From contig MNCI01009604.1 in assembly GCA_015680685.1 (NCBI GenBank), positions 273,939 to 337,938 on the forward strand: a stretch of 64,000 bases of DNA, written 5' to 3'. Origin of the DNA: Gnetum montanum (taxonomy: Eukaryota; Streptophyta; Gnetopsida; Gnetales; Gnetaceae). Every line of letters begins with the position of its first letter. Within the stretch, counting starts at the first letter, position 1. Made by a program: the position numbers and the translations under genes. The notes under the pieces were generated by a model. The model had not been told where the DNA came from, searched no databases, and saw only the letters and a program-made list of their open reading frames with translations. Below are positions 22,430 through 36,056 of this stretch, piece after piece.

Positions 22430-25079
22430 GCTAAGAGAGGTATTCTTTTGTTTTAGTGATTGTTTGACCTATTCCATCACATTAAGGAAGTCCTTGTTGT
22501 TGGTTTCATGTTTTCCATTCCTATTATTCATGACTTCCTCCATGCACCACAAGATGTGGACTTCATGTTTTAGTTATTATTACTTAGCCTTGTTCCCTTT
22601 CCCTTGGGGTTTGGGTCCTTCTATGGTTTACTGGTAGAAGCATACTAGGTAGTAGAATTGATGGGCATGGATGAGATGGAAGTGGGCTTTAGTGGACCCA
22701 CTTCCTTTCATGTCCTGGCTTTCTTATTGTCTTTATTTTTAGGCTTTTGCATGGGCTTCTTATGTTGCTTGCTCAAGGACTCTTTGTTGTCATTGGTTGA
22801 TTGAGAAGAAGAAGTCATTTCATTGGATACCATGGGAGGTTGTTGTTTAGTTGTAAGGGTGGACTTAGTGGACATAGGAGGAGGTACTCTAATTACAAAA
22901 GGCTATATGGGGGATGTAGGTGATGGTATCCGCAAAGAAAAAGGGGTTCTTGAACTACTAGAAGTTAAAGGGACCCTTTTTGTAAGGAGGTACTTGAATC
23001 ATAAATAGTTCCCTTGTAGGCCTCAAATCATTGTTAACATTGAATGCCACTATGGTATATGGGCTATTTTTGCTATTCAATGGGTCCTTGTAGGCATGTG
23101 TCAACTAGTTCTATGACCTAACTAGGTTATGATATCAAGCACCAGGGCATCCTTGTCTATCATCTTTTGTAGGTCATCTTTTAGCACTAGGAAAAAGTTG
23201 GTATCATGACCAAGAAAATAATGGTAGTGCCAAAAATAATCAATTTTGAAGTATCTAGGTGTTGTGGATCATCATTGGTTGTAAGAGTGTGGTCTTTGGC
23301 TATTTTGCATAATCTATCATGCCTTTTGCGAGCATCCTCTGTAATTTGCTTATAATGGACTTTTCCACTCTTTAACAATAGGTAAATGAGTTATGACAAT
23401 TTTAGAGATAACCTAATGTACTCTGACTAGTCTTTTCATTCAAAGTTAGACCTTGCAATAGTCAATGTAGAGGCCTGAAATGTTAAGTGTTGATGGTTGT
23501 TGGTAGGGGCCTTAAGTTATTTCATCCTTACTCCCTTGGTGGTTGTCTTACTCTCCTTTCTATAGCAGCCACCACTACATTGTTTTGCCTCCCTCTCTCT
23601 TTATTCTTCTATGCATGTTGGTTCTTGTATGCCCTATATGTGGGGTCATGGCTAGCCTTTTCAGCATCTTCTAGGTTGTTAGTTTAGAAGAAGGCCTGAC
23701 TATGTGACCATGGATCTAAATAGTACAATTTTAACATGATAAATTCATTAACCACCCCCTTGAATATAGCAAGAAGATGGGTTTTGACTATTAGTTCTGG
23801 AATCTTGTTAACTAGAGCATTCCATTGTTGTATGAACTTCTGAATTGAATCAAGAGGTCCTTACTTGACCTTTATTAGTTGGTCAAGGGTTGTGTTAGGT
23901 TTCAAGTTATACTTGAAATGGTTAATGAACTATGAAATCAGATCCTCTAGTAAGGATATGATGCTTTTGGGAAGGCATGATACAAGTCTAGGGCCTTTCC
24001 TATAAGAGACATAAGGAAAATCTATGTTATCATATGTGGGTAGGTTGGTAGTAACAAGCACAAATAGCAGAAGGTTATAAGGTATGAGTTAGGGTCACCC
24101 TCAACATTATACTTGGTAAATTAAGGTATGGGGACACCTGTGGGAAGAGTCAGTTGTTGAATTGTAGGACTGATAGGATCATCCTAGTAGAAGTTCATTA
24201 TTTTAATGGTTTAGTAGATGGAAGCCTTGAGCCTCTATAACTCTTCTATTAGGTCCTGGATCATCTAGAAGGCTTAATCTAGTCCCTAAGGTGCCCTTGT
24301 GGGTTGTGGAGTTTGCACAAAAGGTTGAGGTATGAGCTAGAAGGCCTGTGGCCTCACAAGAAGTTGTGGAATCAAAGGGAGAGGTTGATTCATTATTTTT
24401 GTGAGTAGGCCAAACAATAAAGAAGAGGTATATGCTAGTATTTGAGGCACAAAAGGGAGAAAAGGGGCATGTGAACCTTGGGTCACTTGAGGTCCTACTA
24501 TGGGTTTCATCTATGTGGAAAAGGAACGAGTGGTAGTTACAAGCACTGATGATGGCTACGTAGACTGTGGTTGTGTGAAAAAAGGCATGGAGGTGGGGAA
24601 TGGTATTTCTTGTGACACCAATTATGTTTGATATGATACTATAACAAGTGCTAGTGCAAACCTGGTTGAATAGGGAGGAGGCAAGGACTAAGGTATCTAC
24701 CTTGTGGAAGAGGCAAGAGGGGTTAAGGTGGACATTGTAGCTTGAAGAGCCAATTTTTGGAAGAGCCCCTTGTGAGATTCTCATGTTCAAACTTAGCCCC
24801 AAACTTGTCTTCTTCCTCATGTTGTTCATATGAACTAACCTTCTCATCCTCTTCATACATCTGATCTAATTGAAAAAAGATGTATCTATGAGTGTCATTC
24901 AAGGGTATTTTATCATAGAAGGAGGGTATGTACTCCTTTCCATCTTGATGAATCAACTTGTACTCTTTTTTTGCTTTGGCCTCCATACATGGAATAAGGA
25001 GGCCAGCTTGGATTTTTGCACAAATGAAGTTGTAGTATTCTTCATTTATCACTAAAAAGCCTGATTCTTGCCCTTTCAA
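22430..25079 (-). pseudogene. gag remnant (Tat-like)
   Basis: Would form the virus-like particle. The first open part is 25079-24723 (minus). Core similarity appears around 24135-23660: PIPKFTKYNVEGDPNSYL, SIQKFIQQWNALVNKIPEL and DPTYRAYKNQH, as in plant gypsy gag domains. Several stops and frame changes occur between 24.1 and 22.4 kb. The open frame at 24856-24203 is on the same strand in another frame and is probably a shadow. Confidence 0.6.
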
Positions 25080-25740
25080 CCTAAGTGACTACCTACACTT
25101 AGCCACAATAGGGTCTTTTGTGTCATAGACCCTTATTGCCTCTTGATCAAACTTTGCATCGGTGAAGTTAAAAGGCAAAAAATTTGACTAGCTAAATGGC
25201 ATGATGATAATATTAAAGTTGGCCTAATAAAATGCTTAATTAACTAATAAAATAAAAAATCCACCAAGTGGAATTTTTAAAATGTAAAAGGGGGTGTGGT
25301 TGGAAAACTATTGTGTATTGCAACTATAAAATATAGTGCAAGTTGCAATGAAAGGGGTATATCTTTTACTTAGAAAAATAATAATAATATTATGTTAAAC
25401 CCACCACACTGGGCTTGCCAGTAGTATCCATACTAGAGATGGAAGGGGGGTAAGAGAAATAATCTTACACCTCCTCACATAGCATTAGGGGTGTCTCTCA
25501 TTGCAAGGATTGATGATTATTGTAAAAAGTTAAGATGAAAATTTTTGTTATTTTCAAATATTTTCTTGGTTTTGGTAGAACACCAACACTAGCGTTGCAA
25601 GAAAATTTTCATAGTAGAGGGGGTAATGTTTTGGATGGTTGTGCAAGAGCAACACTGGCCTTTGGAACACACAAAGTCAGGTGGAACTTGCAACCATGTT
25701 GGCCTTACAATGTTTAGCAACTACTATGAAATTTTTTTTC
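25080..25740. other. Non-coding, no recognisable feature
   Basis: AT-rich, with a G-rich stretch at 25441-25455. It lies where a leader, primer-binding site and LTR of the gag-protease fragment would be expected, but none was recognised. Confidence 0.35.
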
Positions 25741-27345
25741 CAAGCCTAGATCACCTGGAACCTTCACACTAGGTTTTGGTGGTAGGAAGAAGGGTGGAAA
25801 CATTGGTTTTTATTGCAGAAAAAATGTTGTTCAAGTTTAGAGATATTTTGTACAAATTTTTAGAGGTTTCAAGATGCAAAAACTATTGTCAAAATGGCAA
25901 ACAAAGTTGGACATAGAACTTGCATGAAGGTTCATTCCCTCCTTCCAACACTAGAAAACTATAGTGATTAGAAAATTTGGCCACTGAAAAACTAAAAATC
26001 CTAGGTGAAATAGCTTTAACCCAAAATCCCAAGGACCTCCATGAAAAAGGATCCAATGTACCGTGAATAGTCTTGTTGATCACTTAGGGACTTAGGGTGT
26101 AAACAAAGGTAAATGAAATGAAAAATGATGTAGATCTAGTATAAAATAATGCATAGAATAATAAATCTACACTAACTTGCATAACAAATGAAACTGTAAA
26201 CTTTATTATAATGAAATAAAGAAAGTTCATAATGTGTACAAATGATGCCTAGGGATGCAAATGGGCCACTTCAGTGGACATTTGGAGTCTTTTGAAACTG
26301 GTAGTCTTGGGCACCATAGTTAGCTCCACGATCTAGGTGCTCCAAAACTCTTGAAATTGCAATGCCTTACTAGTCCCTTCACCAGATCTACAACATTGGT
26401 GGTATAGGGGTTAAGATGTGTGAGGGGTTTTGGGCCACAAGGAAGAGTCATGCTGGGAGTCTTGATGCTCAAGTTACTTGGCATTGCCACAAAATCTCAC
26501 ACAATCTCAAATGTTGAAAAGTGGTCAAAATGGTTGTAGGTTCCATGTTGGAAAATCTCCAAAATCCTTGTGCCTACACTAAGTTCTCAAAGCTCTTGAA
26601 TTCCAAAAATGGTGGAACCTCTTCATGGTGCTCAAGCTTCATTTATATAGGTTGTAGGGGCATAATTTTGGCTGCAAATTTTTGTTCTAATTGCTGACAT
26701 ATTGATGTCACATGCAGGTGTAGTAAGTGTCCAAATATAGCATGGTTTTCTTTTATGATAAATTTTGATACCCCAAAGTTACCAAAACCATTCTAGTTAC
26801 TACAAATAATAAATAGAAATTTTATCCATGCTGGCTTCTTCCAACCATGCTGACCTTCCAGGAGAAACACTAAAGCTACAAGAACAATACTAGGTTGCAT
26901 GGGCAATGCTAGGATGTAGGAGCCATGATGAGGCTTCAAGAGCTAAACCCCCAAATGCTAAGCATAGATGAAGTTAAACTTCCCAATGTTGAGTATAGGT
27001 GACTCTAGAATAGCAAAGGTCATACCCTTTACAAAACCCATGAAAATGCCAATTTTGATAGTCCAAAAGGAAGTTTTTGACACCCCAAGCCAAAATATAG
27101 ATATAATATAACTTTATTCACTTGGGGATTAAGGCTATGACCACCTATGAGCCATTTTTTAGCCCTAAAAGTTAAGGTATGTGAAATTGCATCTCATGGA
27201 TTACAATTTTCACATTTCACAATGAAACTTTAGCCTTGAGTTTCATAGGATGAAAATTACAATGCCAAATGGTTATAACATGCATTTTCTTGGTGGTATT
27301 TCATTAGCCATGGATGAGACAAATTATTGAATGTCTTGCAAGTGT
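25741..27345 (+). repeat. Dispersed repeat R, copy 1
   Basis: Collinear in the same orientation with 54850-55004 plus 61268-62615. Shared landmarks: AAAAATCCTAGGTG, TTGATCACNTAGGGACTT, AATGTAGATCTAGT, the TTTATATA site (26644 here), TCACACAATCTNA, and the block TGACCACTTATGAG / TGACCACCTATGAG near the right end. No coding. It could be an LTR or part of one; element type unknown. At 26065-26070 it shows the unoccupied counterpart of the E4 insertion site. Confidence 0.8.
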
Positions 27346-29260
27346 GAGGAACATCTAGTAGAGGTCTAGGATGTCTCAAACATTAACAAAAGTTTGAAAA
27401 TCAACCAAAAAACACTAAGATGATGGGGAACAGAGCTAGAAAAACATAAGTAAGAGCTCAACAACCCATGAAAAAGAATCAACAAGGAACAAAGAAATTA
27501 CAAATCTAAATTAATAAGGAAAACTAGAATTAACAAAATACAAAGTTGAAAAACTTAACACAAAAAGAAATGAATCCAATGTGAAGATTGCAATATAAAT
27601 GATGGAAAGAGAAATTCCAACAAGACTGATAAAAAAACTAGAAGTTACATTAATCTTGACCAGATCATAGCTTGGGAAAAATGAATTTGAACAAAATATC
27701 AAGATTAATGAAAATTTCCAATTCTCCAAATTGATCAACATGAAAAAAAAACTTATCTCTCTCAAAAATTCTAGATCACATACACACATGAATTACAAAA
27801 ATTCTAACATTTAATTACAACAACTAAGCTTATGAATGAGAAATCCAAATTCCACAAAACTATTCAAATAATTCTTACAAAGCCCATGCTCAAAAACAAC
27901 AAAATAACATTGCTAGAAACATAAATTCATGACACAAAATCTACTGATTTAACATTATAAGCATTCAAAGCAATACCCATCAGCCCACAAACAACATCAT
28001 AGCATATGGAAAATAAAAAATATTCATATTAGGAATGTGCACAAAAACCTATAATCATAAATGAAAAAGAAAACAAGATAACTCACCTTTGAATCTACAC
28101 AATGAAAACTATAAAGAAGGAGAGAAAATAACAAATATCCAAGCAATTATCATAATCGATCTAAATCATCAAAGAGTGGGAAGAACTGAACCATGAAAGT
28201 TCTAATGAAGATTGATTAAGACAAATCATGGAATGGAAGAAAACACCAATTACCCAAACCAACATAAAACTAAAATAATAATATCAAAAATCTTATCCAT
28301 CTCATATGTAACTTCCTTTCCCACTCATGTACTTCACATACACATGCCAAAACAATTAAAATAATAAATACAATAAAATCCACATTACCAAAAATATTTC
28401 AAAACCTCTCATAATAAAAGTAAAATTAATCTAAACTCAATATAATACAAACTTATATCACACAACATCACCAAAGGATCATTACATATGCTTTAGGAAA
28501 AACAAACAAATAAACTATAGATCACATACCATGTCATGATTCTAGCTAATACACATGAGATCCAACAACATACAACAACAAGGTTAGTGCACATCTTTCA
28601 ATGGTTATTAAATATATCAATAATTCAATATCTAAATATAAATATACATAATATCACTAATGCATCCAAACATTTCAAAGTCTAACATCATCATAAAGCC
28701 TCCAGGAAAAATCATAAAAATATGTCAAACCAAAACATGCATAAAGTACACACTAGCATAAGCATCACAAATACTACAAAGATCATATATACCAAGGGTA
28801 CCCAAAAATACAAGTTGTTACAAAGATGATCCAATGTTGCATGCACGAGAATCATGAATCCCTTGATGTAGCCCTAGGAATATACTATTCCTTATTGCAT
28901 ATGTGCCTAAGCATCACATCATAGATGAAATTTGATATAAAATGAGAGGAATAGTAGGGATCTATGCCTAAGAGAAGATATTAGAACTTAGAATCCATCG
29001 AATTTAGAAGTTCATTGAACAAGTGGCTAAAGAAGAAGAAGAATTATTAAAGAGGAAGATTATATAGGACTACAATCAAGACCAATCCCTTTGTAAGAAG
29101 AGAGTTCAAATTTGTGATTACCAAAAAGAAGAGGCACCACTTCATGGGATTATTTTATGAAAAATTTTGCTAATGGAAAATTTCATCATTGAAATATCAA
29201 CAAAGATGAATAAAATGAAGGCTTTATTAAATGAAATTTTTTAATCCACATTGAAAATTA
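27346..29260. other. AT-rich non-coding stretch
   Basis: A-rich on the plus strand, without convincing coding similarity; the open frame 27511-27789 (minus) is low in complexity. It fills the space between repeat R and element E1. Confidence 0.4.
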
Positions 29261-29265
29261 TGGGG

Positions 29266-30059
29266 TGATAAGTAGTGGGTAGCCTATACACCCAACCATA
29301 AGAATCACTAGTTTGCATGTGTAATCTAGTTGAATTTTGTGGACGGAACTATTGTGGTATCTAGATTATTAAGCATTGATCACAGGTCGTTGGCATCCCA
29401 CTTGGACTAGTAATAGCTTTGTCATGTATGGTTTAGTCTAAAGTAAGACATATTATTATGATGTTGTTGGGGTCTTGAACTAAATTAATCAATAGAGTGA
29501 AAATTAAATATTTAATATAATTAATAGCAAGAAGATAATTCCTAAACTATCATAATGGAAATGAGTGTTCATTTCCAATTTACCATACACATCCTGAACT
29601 CACATACCCACTACTAGGATTACCAAGTATTATGCTACTAAGTGAACCAAGTAATAACACTACTTAGATTACCAATAGAATACATGTTTATGCTTGAGAC
29701 TTGTCACACTCATTCCAATAATTGATTAATATGCATGAAAATGTAAATATTATCTAACTACATCAAAAGTAAATTGCATTAAAAATGAATCTTTTATAAG
29801 TCAAAATTCTTTAATGAATATAAATTAATCTTGATCTTATTGTCATTCATGGAATGTGTCCAAGTACAATGCCACTCGAATAAGATGTCATACAAGTAAT
29901 TCAAATCCACACTACGGGCACTCACTAACTATTTGCTAAGATTAGGGAAGAGAATTACAAGAGTCTAGCTACACTGCTAATCAAATGTTCATAAATATGT
30001 AGCGGGTGCTCACATCTAAGATGCATTGATGAGATTAATTGACATATGGTGTTTCATTA
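29266..30059 (-). repeat. E1 3' LTR
   Basis: Pairs with 35183-36051. On the plus strand it starts TGATAAGTAG and ends TTTCATTA, the latter a mutated CATCA. Immediately inside (30060-30072) the plus strand reads TACCCCCATGG, the complement of a polypurine tract. Confidence 0.85.
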
Positions 30060-33000
30060 TACCCCCATGGCTAACTAAAAACTCATCCTCAAGTTATAGA
30101 TATATATATATATATGGTTGAAGTTCCATTATAGAAATTGAGGGATGATCAAGATTAGATTTACTATCATTACAAAACATGAGTGCTACATTATAAAATG
30201 TTATTCAAGTAGGTGTATTACAAAAGGACAAAACATTTGGACATACATTGAAGTTTACAAAATTACAAAGGTCTTCAAAAGATCTACCAAAGATGAATCT
30301 TTTTTTATCACTAGAGGTGGAAATTTTTCCAATATTGATTATTATGTTGATGCTTCTCTTTTATGCAGAACACTCTTTAAGGATGGACTAAAATTTCTTC
30401 TCATCATCCCATGGGTCCAAAAAACATGTGATTTCTAAATCTTAATTCTTGTATATGCTACTTGTCCATGGACATGTCCTCCTCTTGGTCTCTTTTCCTT
30501 TCTTGTAAGAGACCTTTACCCTTAGGCATTTCTTTTTGAATCATTTGCAATTACCAAAGGATCAACATTAGTGTTGGTAATCTTTTCCTTGATGATTAAC
30601 CCTTTTTGTATCCTTGGTTAGCTACAACTTAGAAATAAATCAATATTTAGATTTCATGTGATTACAAAATACTATTCCCAAGGCTATGAGGTAACTAAAA
30701 TAGTCAAGTTGTTCATGTTATTTTGATTATTATTACTATTAGTTATCATAATGCTCAAAAATAGGGTATTAGAAAAATTTCAAAAATTACATCCTTAGTT
30801 CCCATGATGAATGAGCTTAACTCTGCAAGCTCATAAGTTTTAGAACAACTAAAATCAAAGTTCTAGTTTAAAAGATGACCAAGATATATTAAATCTAAAG
30901 GATAGTTTAATATAAAAGTATATAGAAGTATGAAAACTAATTGAAATCGATGAGTAGTGTCAAAATTATTCATAAATTTAGAGAAGCTATCCATGATGTT
31001 CTTAAAGTTGTGAGGTTTGGTTCAAAGCCATGATTAATAAAATTCATGCAAGTGAGTCCTCCCCAAAGCAAGCTCTTGCTATAATTCCCTTCTATAATGT
31101 CCATGGGCATCTTAGAAGTTAAATTTAGATCATGGATTTATTCCAAATTACACACAACTATCCTAATTAGGATTTTACACTATATTATATAAAACCATTA
31201 GACTCATAAATGCATTTAGTAGTAAGGTGAATAATATGATGAGAAGGGATTACATAGATTGAGATATAAGGTACTTGACCATGTTTGAAATAGGTTCTTG
31301 TGTCAATTGTGATAAAAAAGACCATTATACCTATTTTTCCAAGTTCTAGACCAAGTTCATACCATTAATAGTGGCCTCCCATTGATGTGTCCCTTCTTAC
31401 CAACCATTATGAGCTCACAATAACCATAGAGAATGAGTATCAATTCAAAAAGAGAAGAAAATAGAAGAAGAAAGGAAGGGCCTTAGTTAGAGGGGTACCT
31501 TTAGGCAAGATTAACATGTCTTACTAGTCCCATAACCAATTCTTATATCCCATTATTGTGTCTAAGGTGCATTCTTTGAATTCCTATGTTTTTGTTCTGT
31601 TTTTGGTATTTTTTGTTGTTTTTTTTCTTATTTCTCGTTTTCTTTTTTGTATGGTTTGTTTTCTTTTTGAATATCATGGAAATCACATCATGCAAAGACA
31701 TGCTTTCTATTTTTGGTTGATGACTAGGAGTGATGGTATGCTCCTAGAGGAGTGATATACCACAAGAAGAAAGTCAATATGAGAACCCACAAATCCCCTT
31801 GAGGTCATATCCTTTACCATTTCCACTTAGTCTTTTCTTGTTTCTTCAAGGCACAATGATTAATAGTTAATTTTAGTTTCAAGTGAGAAGAACCATAATG
31901 TTATCATGATAAATACCTTTTATTTAGAGATACTAAAGGGATGGATAATGTGGTCTCACTACATTACATAATTATTTACCCAATTATCTTGATAGCCTAT
32001 AACAAAGACCTAACACATAATGTTAACTTCTACATCATGAATGAAAATATTATTAACAAAAACATAGTAAACATTCATAAAAATTAAAGGAAATAACTCA
32101 AGAAAAGAGAAAATTATAAAGAAAAGAAAATAATAACAAGAATTAGAAAAAATATTAAGAATTAAAAATTTTGAAGAAATAGAAAATGATAAAAAATTGT
32201 AATACAAAAAGTTAAAATACACTTATTAGTTCTTGATTAAAGATGGGGCATCTCCCCCATGACTAAACTCATGGACAAGCATTTGGAAAATGGACCACAC
32301 ATTCCCTTGGTTATACACCATAAGCTTCCCATTTATTATCTTTAATGATATAAGTTTTATCTTTTTAGCACATTTAACATTCATGATAATTAGGTTTTGA
32401 TCATTTAGAGATATATATTTAGCTAGACTAGAAGGTGTTATCTTTCTAGATGGTCCAAATATGTTTCCTTTTAGATTTTGTATTCTGGTTATTGGATCTC
32501 CATGTTTAATAATTTCTTCTAGTGTAGATTCAAAGTGTAAGATGTCCTTTTTTAACTTCTATGTTTGCTTTATTTTCTTAGAATTAGAATTAATAAGAGG
32601 GTTGGATATTTCCATGCATCCTTTGAATAGTTTAGTATTTTCATTTTCTAACCATTGGGTGTCTTTTGGTTTAGTGGCTACTGTGTAGACATAGGTTTAC
32701 ACACCTACTTATGCTTCAATTTTGTTGTTGGTTGATATAGGGATTGTGTTATCACTTTGAACTTTTAGCCCACAACTACATCCTTTATCATTATTAGTAA
32801 TGCACAAAATTTTCTATCTCTTCATAATGATAGGTTCATATTTTATGTTTTATGTTGGAGTGGTAATGGTTTTTTTCTTTTGTGTAGGATTAGGAGACAT
32901 TATTTTTGTAAGGAAGGGGTTTGTACCATATTGTACTTGTACTAGTTTTGATGAGCTAGTACATCTACTTATTTGATTCACATTAGTGGGAGCTGTCCTA

Positions 33001-33530
33001 AATAAAGGAAATTTCTAAGAATTTTTCTAAGATCTACTAACATTATTATCCCTTTGTATGTAAATAGGAAAAATTATACTTTTCTATTGAGGTTATGGTA
33101 TCAATCCTTCCTATGTTGTTGGTGGTGACATAAGTTGGAGGGACGTATGAGAGTATTAAGAATGTGATGGATAATGAGAGGCATGGAATGGTGATCTCAT
33201 AGGAGATGTTGTAGATTGATGATATTCAAAAGAGTAGTAGTAGTGATTTCAAGTAGAGGAAGTAGAATCATTTGAAAAAACAAGTTGTTAAACATAGAAT
33301 CCATAAGGTTTTGGTTGGCAATAAGGGTATTGGTGGTTTATTGATGGCATCCCCCACAACTTTGAGTTTTGCCACTAGCGTTGATAGCATCTTTGAGGTT
33401 AATAAGAAGACATACTAGGATAGTACTATTGTTTGTAGAACTATCTATAATTGCCTTGTGGATAGGGCAATCTCTTAGACATTTTCTTTTCCAAGAACTT
33501 TGGATTCAAAGCAAAAGCCTTAGACTCTTA
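30060..33530 (-). other. E1 internal non-coding region downstream of gag
   Basis: About 3.4 kb without RT, RNase H or integrase signatures. Contains a TA repeat at 30102-30115 and conserved blocks at ~31052-31074 and ~31781-31810 that are shared with E2 and E4. The open frames 30145-30438, 31558-31755 and 32461-32688 lie on the opposite strand and resemble nothing known. Confidence 0.55.
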
Positions 33531-34900
33531 TAGATGTAACATAACTTGGCAATAGCCTTTTTAATGTTCATATTGACAAATGTCACAAACATCTTTCTCC
33601 TCTAAATCTAAGTCTAAAACCTCTTCTACTACAACTATTTTTCCTTTTTTCTTATAAGTTTCCTTACCTATTTTCTTGTTCTTTTTTCTCTCCTTATGTT
33701 GATTACCTGATCATATTTGCTTTACCTTCTCCTCTACGATTTTCATGTTTTTGGTAACCTTTTTATTCATCAACTCGCACACCTTATTTATCATTTCTTA
33801 GATCTTAGTGATAGAATTTTGTATTGTCAAGGTTTTGTGTAAAATTAACTCATCAAGGGCTACCTCTTTTCTTAATCATAAATTTGAATATCCCTTTTAT
33901 GAAAAGTTGGATCCCAATTATATTCCTCTACACTTTCCCTTTTGCATAGCTTTCATTCATCTTTTGATACATGTTCAATTATCCTTTGTATCTAATGGAC
34001 TCTCAATTCTAATAATCTTCCTTGGGAATAGATCCCATGAGTCTCCATTACTTTAATATGAAGTCCATCTATGATGTGACGAAGTTGCTCTCCTTGAGAA
34101 AATCCATGGCCTAGGAATATATGTAGTAGAGAATAGTATCTACCCAAGGCTACATCAAGGTGTTTATGGTTTTCTTGTTTCCATTCATGGATTTTTTTTC
34201 TTATATTGGACATTCTTGAATAGGATTGGTAATTTTTATTGAAGAGCTCAAGCATTGTGGACCATCGATGGCTTGAATCTAGTTCCAATGATATATACCA
34301 AGTTTCAGCTTCTTCTATTAGTGTCCTAGGAAAGAGCCTTAGCTTGTTCCATTTACTTTCAATGTTTTGTAAGGTGTGGGCATCATGGAAGTCTTGTAAA
34401 TAATGTTTTGGATCAAAATTATAGCCTTCCTTAAATTTAAGAATGTTATTCATATCAAGTCTTTTGATGCATCTTGCCTTTTTATGCCTATAAGGTATTT
34501 GAACTACCTTCCTAATTTGTATCATGCTCTTAGTAGTGAACAAGGGTTCATCATCATCAAATATGTCATGGTGATAATATTAATTTCTATTTTTTTGATT
34601 ACGATGTTCTCATCTATTCTTACTTTGATGTCTTTCATCTTATCAATGATCTCTATTTCTATCTTCATCCTGATCACTTAGTGTATCTCTATCTCTATAC
34701 CTACATTCATCTTTGTTAGAACTAGACATTGAAGATGAAGAGAAAGATGGTGAATTTGAAGAATCACCATGACTCCTAGATCTTCCCCTATGGTCTCTTA
34801 ATTTATCTCTTTTAGGTTTGGAGAAGGTCCTAGGCCTTAATTACATCCTTGTTCTAGGACTTGTTCCATCCCCTCTAGGATTATTTGCATCAGTTGAACA
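33531..34900 (-). pseudogene. E1 gag remnant
   Basis: Capsid protein of the element. The longest open part is 34543-33992 (183 aa): the core includes FKEGYNFDPKHYLQDFHDA, WYISLELDSSHRWSTMLELF and LDVALGRYYSLLH, the plant Athila/gypsy gag domain. Upstream (to 34.9 kb) is a charged, Arg/Ser/Asp-rich stretch; downstream, a zinc-knuckle-like CDICQYEH followed after a stop by KGYC lies at ~33560-33594. Several stops separate the parts. E3 (48.4-47.6 kb) and E4 carry the same gag type. Confidence 0.8.
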
Positions 34901-35164
34901 TAGTCTATGAATGTAGTAAGGATCTAAATGAGCATATGAGATCCCTACTCACCGTGCTTTACTCCAATTCTCTTTAGTGTAGATCCTATCATTTCTCCTA
35001 CTAGTGTTCTCATCATGTGATTGATTATTGACCTTATGTGAAGGAGACATTTTTTCAATTAATAAGATGTGGGACTTAAAATATTAATATTTTTGAAAAG
35101 ATAAATCATTAATCCTTTAATAGTGATCATTTATAATATAACTAATCTAGATTAATAACACCAT

Positions 35165-35181
35165 CCCTAGCAATGATGCTA
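35165..35181 (-). other. E1 primer-binding site (tRNA-Asp type)
   Basis: The plus strand CCCTAGCAATGATGCTA matches the 3' end of plant tRNA-Asp (CCCCGGCAACGGCGCCA) at 12 of 17 positions. Most differences are C-to-T or G-to-A. It is one base from the LTR edge. Confidence 0.75.
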
Positions 35182-35182
35182 A

Positions 35183-36051
35183 TGATGAGCAATGGGTATT
35201 TCCTACAATCAACCATACAAATCACAAGTGTGCAAATGCAATTTGGTTGAATTCCATGGATGGGACTAGTGTGATATCTAGATTGTTAAGCATTGATTGC
35301 AGGTTTTTGTCTTCCCACTTGGACTAGTGGTAGCTTTGTCACACATGGTTTAGTCCAAAGTGAGGAATATGATTATGATGTTGTTGGGGTCCTGAATTAA
35401 ATTAATCAATAATATGAAAATTAATTATTTAATCTAATTAATAAAAACAAGATAACCCCTCAACTATCCTAAGGGCTATGAGTATCCATTCCTATCTTTT
35501 TGTACACATTCTAAAGTCACATACCCACTATTGGGATTATCAAGTGCTATGCTACTAGGTGAAGTAAGCAATAACACTACTGGAATTACCAAGAGAATAT
35601 GTGTTTATGCTCAAAACTGGTTATGCTCATTCCACTAATTGATAAATATGCATGAGAATGTAAATATTGACTAAGTACATCAAAATTAAATTTCATTATA
35701 AGTAAATCTATTCTACATCAAAGTGCTCTAATGAATATCAATCAATCTCAATGTTATTGCCATTCATGGAATGTGTTTAGGTACAATTCCACTTGAATAA
35801 GATGTCATACAACTAATTGAAATCCACACTACAAGCACTTATTGATTACTTGCTAAGATTATGGGAGAAAAATACAAGAGTCTAGCTACACTACTAATTG
35901 AATGGTCATAAATATGTAGTGGATGCTTGCATCTAAGATGCATTAAATAGGATGCATCTATGCATATGCATTGATGTAGCTAACATGCATTGATGAGGCT
36001 CCATCGATGGAGATGCATTGATGAATTTAACTAACATATGGTGTTTCATCA
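35183..36051 (-). repeat. E1 5' LTR
   Basis: Starts TGATGAGCAATGG and ends GTGTTTCATCA on the plus strand. It is longer than its partner (869 against 794 bp), in part because of extra GATGCATT-type units at ~35936-36022. Confidence 0.85.
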
Positions 36052-36056
36052 TGGGA

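Larger units (their letters stand above)
21640..25079 (-). mobile_element. Tat-like Ty3/gypsy fragment (gag-protease)
   Basis: Minus-strand remnant with gag to the right and protease to the left; no RT or integrase follows. It is the complement in content of the plus-strand pol fragment at 6.0-9.5 kb. Primer-binding site and 5' LTR to the right of 25.1 kb could not be identified. Confidence 0.6.
29266..36051 (-). mobile_element. E1: gag-only Athila-like LTR retrotransposon
   Basis: LTRs at 29266-30059 (3' LTR) and 35183-36051 (5' LTR), primer-binding site at 35165-35181, gag near 34.9-33.5 kb, and no RT, RNase H or integrase in the remaining ~3.4 kb. Flanks TGGGG (29261-29265) and TGGGA (36052-36056) form a target-site duplication with one mismatch. 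The tail of the internal region shares two conserved blocks with E2 and E4. Family placement rests on the gag type, the tRNA-Asp primer site, and its relation to E2 and E3, which carry Athila-type pol. Confidence 0.8.

Noticed and set aside
24203-24856. 217-residue minus frame as the true gag frame
   Set aside because: The gag-like wording at 24135-23660 is in other registers, and this frame shows no gag motif.
30145-30438. 97-residue plus frame in E1
   Set aside because: Opposite to the element's sense, with no similarity and no support from E2 or E4.
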